From JBHIBD01 sp046758865 (GTDB lineage Bacteria; Planctomycetota; Brocadiia; Brocadiales; Bathyanammoxibiaceae), in NCBI GenBank assembly GCA_046758865.1, contig JBHIBD010000056.1, forward strand, positions 1 to 14,699: DNA of 14,699 bases, given 5' to 3'. Positions 13,762-14,699 of this stretch are shown here, piece by piece; position 1 is the stretch's first letter, and each line of letters begins with the position of its first letter. The notes beneath the pieces are model-generated. The model had not been told where the DNA came from, made no database searches, and saw nothing but the letters and a program-made list of their open reading frames with translations. Both the position numbers and the translations under genes were made by a program.

Positions 13762-14699
13762 ATGGATGTAGATAACAACAATCTTATCAAAGTAACTGAC
13801 CTCAGGAAATATTTCCCCATTCATACAGAAAAACCATTTAGCAGACATACCCGATACGTGAAGGCCGTTGATGGTGTCACCTTTGCCCTGGCCCTGGGTA
13901 AAACCCTCGGGCTGGTGGGTGAGAGCGGGTGTGGCAAGACTACTACAGGCAGGACCCTGCTACGCCTGGAGGAGCCCACAGCCGGCAGGTTCACGTTCAA
14001 TGGTGAATCCGTATTCGACTTGAAGAAAGAGGAGATGCGGAGGCTGAGGCGCAGGATGCAGATAATCTTTCAGGACCCGTTCAGTTCACTAAATCCGAGG
14101 CAGACCGTGGGTAGCATAATCAGCGAGGCCATGAAGATACACCACATCGGGGGCCGCAGGGAGAGGAGAGAGATGACCGAATGGATTCTCAGCAAAGTCG
14201 GCCTGCTCCTTTCGGACATCAACCGCTACCCACACGAGTTCAGCGGCGGTGGCAGACAGAGGATTGCCATCGCCCGCGCCATCGTTCTCAGACCCGACTT
14301 TATTGTGTGCGATGAGCCAGTGTCTGCCCTTGATGTCTCCATACAGGCACAGATAATAAACCTGTTAGAGGAGCTGCAAGAGGAGTTTCAGCTCTCATAT
14401 CTGTTTATTGCGCATGACCTTCATGTAGTGAGGCACATCAGCGATGAGGTAGCGGTAATGTATCTGGGCAAAATAGTAGAGAGGGCCTGTACGGATGAGC
14501 TCTTCGGGGAGCCACTGCATCCATACACCAGGGCCCTGCTTGCTGCCGTGCCTCAAGCCGAGCCCGATAGTAACGATAGAAGAATTGTCCTCGGTGGTGA
14601 TATTCCATCGGCACTAAACCCGCCCAAGGGGTGTCCGTTCCATACCAGATGTCCAGAGAAGATTCGTGACTGTGAGGGGGTGGTGCCCGAGCTTAGAGA
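13762..14699 (+). CDS. Oligopeptide/dipeptide ABC transporter ATP-binding protein (OppF/DppF type), 3' partial
   Basis: A 312-codon open frame from ATG 13762 runs off the right edge. Walker A is GESGCGKT (53-60), the Q-loop is IIFQDPFSSLNPR (Q104), Walker B is FIVCDEP (E185), the D-loop is SALD (188-191) and the H-loop is H218 (FIAHDL). The C-terminal HPYTRALLAAVP (253-264) and GCPFHTRCP (290-298) are the oligopeptide-transporter extension. The N-terminal DLRKYFPI and the length point to OppF/DppF rather than OppD. The signature motif reads FSGGGRQRI (160-168) where the family has SGGQRQR, so the conserved Gln is Gly. It would power peptide (or nickel/other small-molecule) import. The permease and partner ATPase are not in the window. 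No strong ribosome binding site is visible upstream. Confidence 0.88.
   Translation, partial: MDVDNNNLIKVTDLRKYFPIHTEKPFSRHTRYVKAVDGVTFALALGKTLGLVGESGCGKTTTGRTLLRLEEPTAGRFTFNGESVFDLKKEEMRRLRRRMQIIFQDPFSSLNPRQTVGSIISEAMKIHHIGGRRERREMTEWILSKVGLLLSDINRYPHEFSGGGRQRIAIARAIVLRPDFIVCDEPVSALDVSIQAQIINLLEELQEEFQLSYLFIAHDLHVVRHISDEVAVMYLGKIVERACTDELFGEPLHPYTRALLAAVPQAEPDSNDRRIVLGGDIPSALNPPKGCPFHTRCPEKIRDCEGVVPELR

Noticed and set aside
1..14699. Minus-strand ORFs of 60-143 codons
   Set aside because: All lie opposite clear + strand genes, show no recognisable domains, and have Ser/Leu/Arg-rich shadow composition.
1..14699. tRNA, rRNA, CRISPR, riboswitch or insertion-sequence transposase
   Set aside because: None was found by eye on either strand; the only repeat-rich regions are the hairpin clusters described.

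Overview
The window reads as a bacterial chromosome segment in which every recognisable gene lies on the + strand. Exported proteins with Sec-type or lipoprotein signals, a c-type haem protein and (inferred below) selenocysteine decoding suggest a Gram-negative, probably anaerobic or metal-cycling lineage. An anammox-type planctomycete or a Nitrospirota-like organism would fit the gene mix (P460 cytochrome, M64 peptidase, DUF3179, DUF547, arsenosugar-type genes; many AGG/AGA Arg and ATA Ile codons), but the sequence alone does not fix the taxon.

Region 1 (1-5943) is a tight five-gene operon with gaps of 3-26 bases. It holds: (i) a left-truncated fusion of a PqqD-like segment, a radical SAM/SPASM enzyme and an ArsM-like arsenite methyltransferase; (ii) an exported M64-type zinc peptidase; (iii) an exported DUF3179 protein interrupted by one in-frame TGA at 3706-3708; (iv) a DUF2064/TIGR04282 glycosyltransferase of the kind tied to arsenosugar synthesis; (v) a PstS-like phosphate-binding protein. 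The TGA sits exactly where the DUF3179 family has the first Cys of its CPLC motif, giving U-P-L-C. Starting 11 bases after it is a 10-bp stem with the apical loop GGUCU, the same loop core as the E. coli fdhF SECIS. I read this as a genuine selenoprotein, and it is the main discovery of the window. Together the operon looks like an organoarsenical (methyl-arsenic to arsenosugar) locus with an extracytoplasmic selenoprotein attached; that pathway reading is inference.

Region 2 (5944-7570) carries small genes: a 76-aa zinc-ribbon protein, a 59-aa single-pass membrane protein, a repeat-like inverted element, and an exported DUF547 protein. Region 3 (7602-9218) is a GH13 alpha-glucosidase with codon usage unlike its neighbours, probably acquired by transfer. 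Region 4 (9256-10492) has a lipoprotein cytochrome P460 and an exported thioredoxin-fold protein broken by a +1 shift at a G5 run.

Region 5 (10493-12618) has a promoter-like palindrome, a 38-aa small ORF and a 611-aa exported protein made almost wholly of about 16 TPRs. Region 6 (12619-12982) is a 364-base gene-free stretch packed with hairpins and inverted repeats (REP/BIME- or MITE-like). Region 7 (12983-14699) has an exported HtrA-like serine protease without PDZ, followed by an OppF/DppF-type ABC ATPase that runs off the right edge and has an odd SGGG signature.

No rRNA, tRNA, CRISPR, transposase or strong intrinsic terminator was seen.
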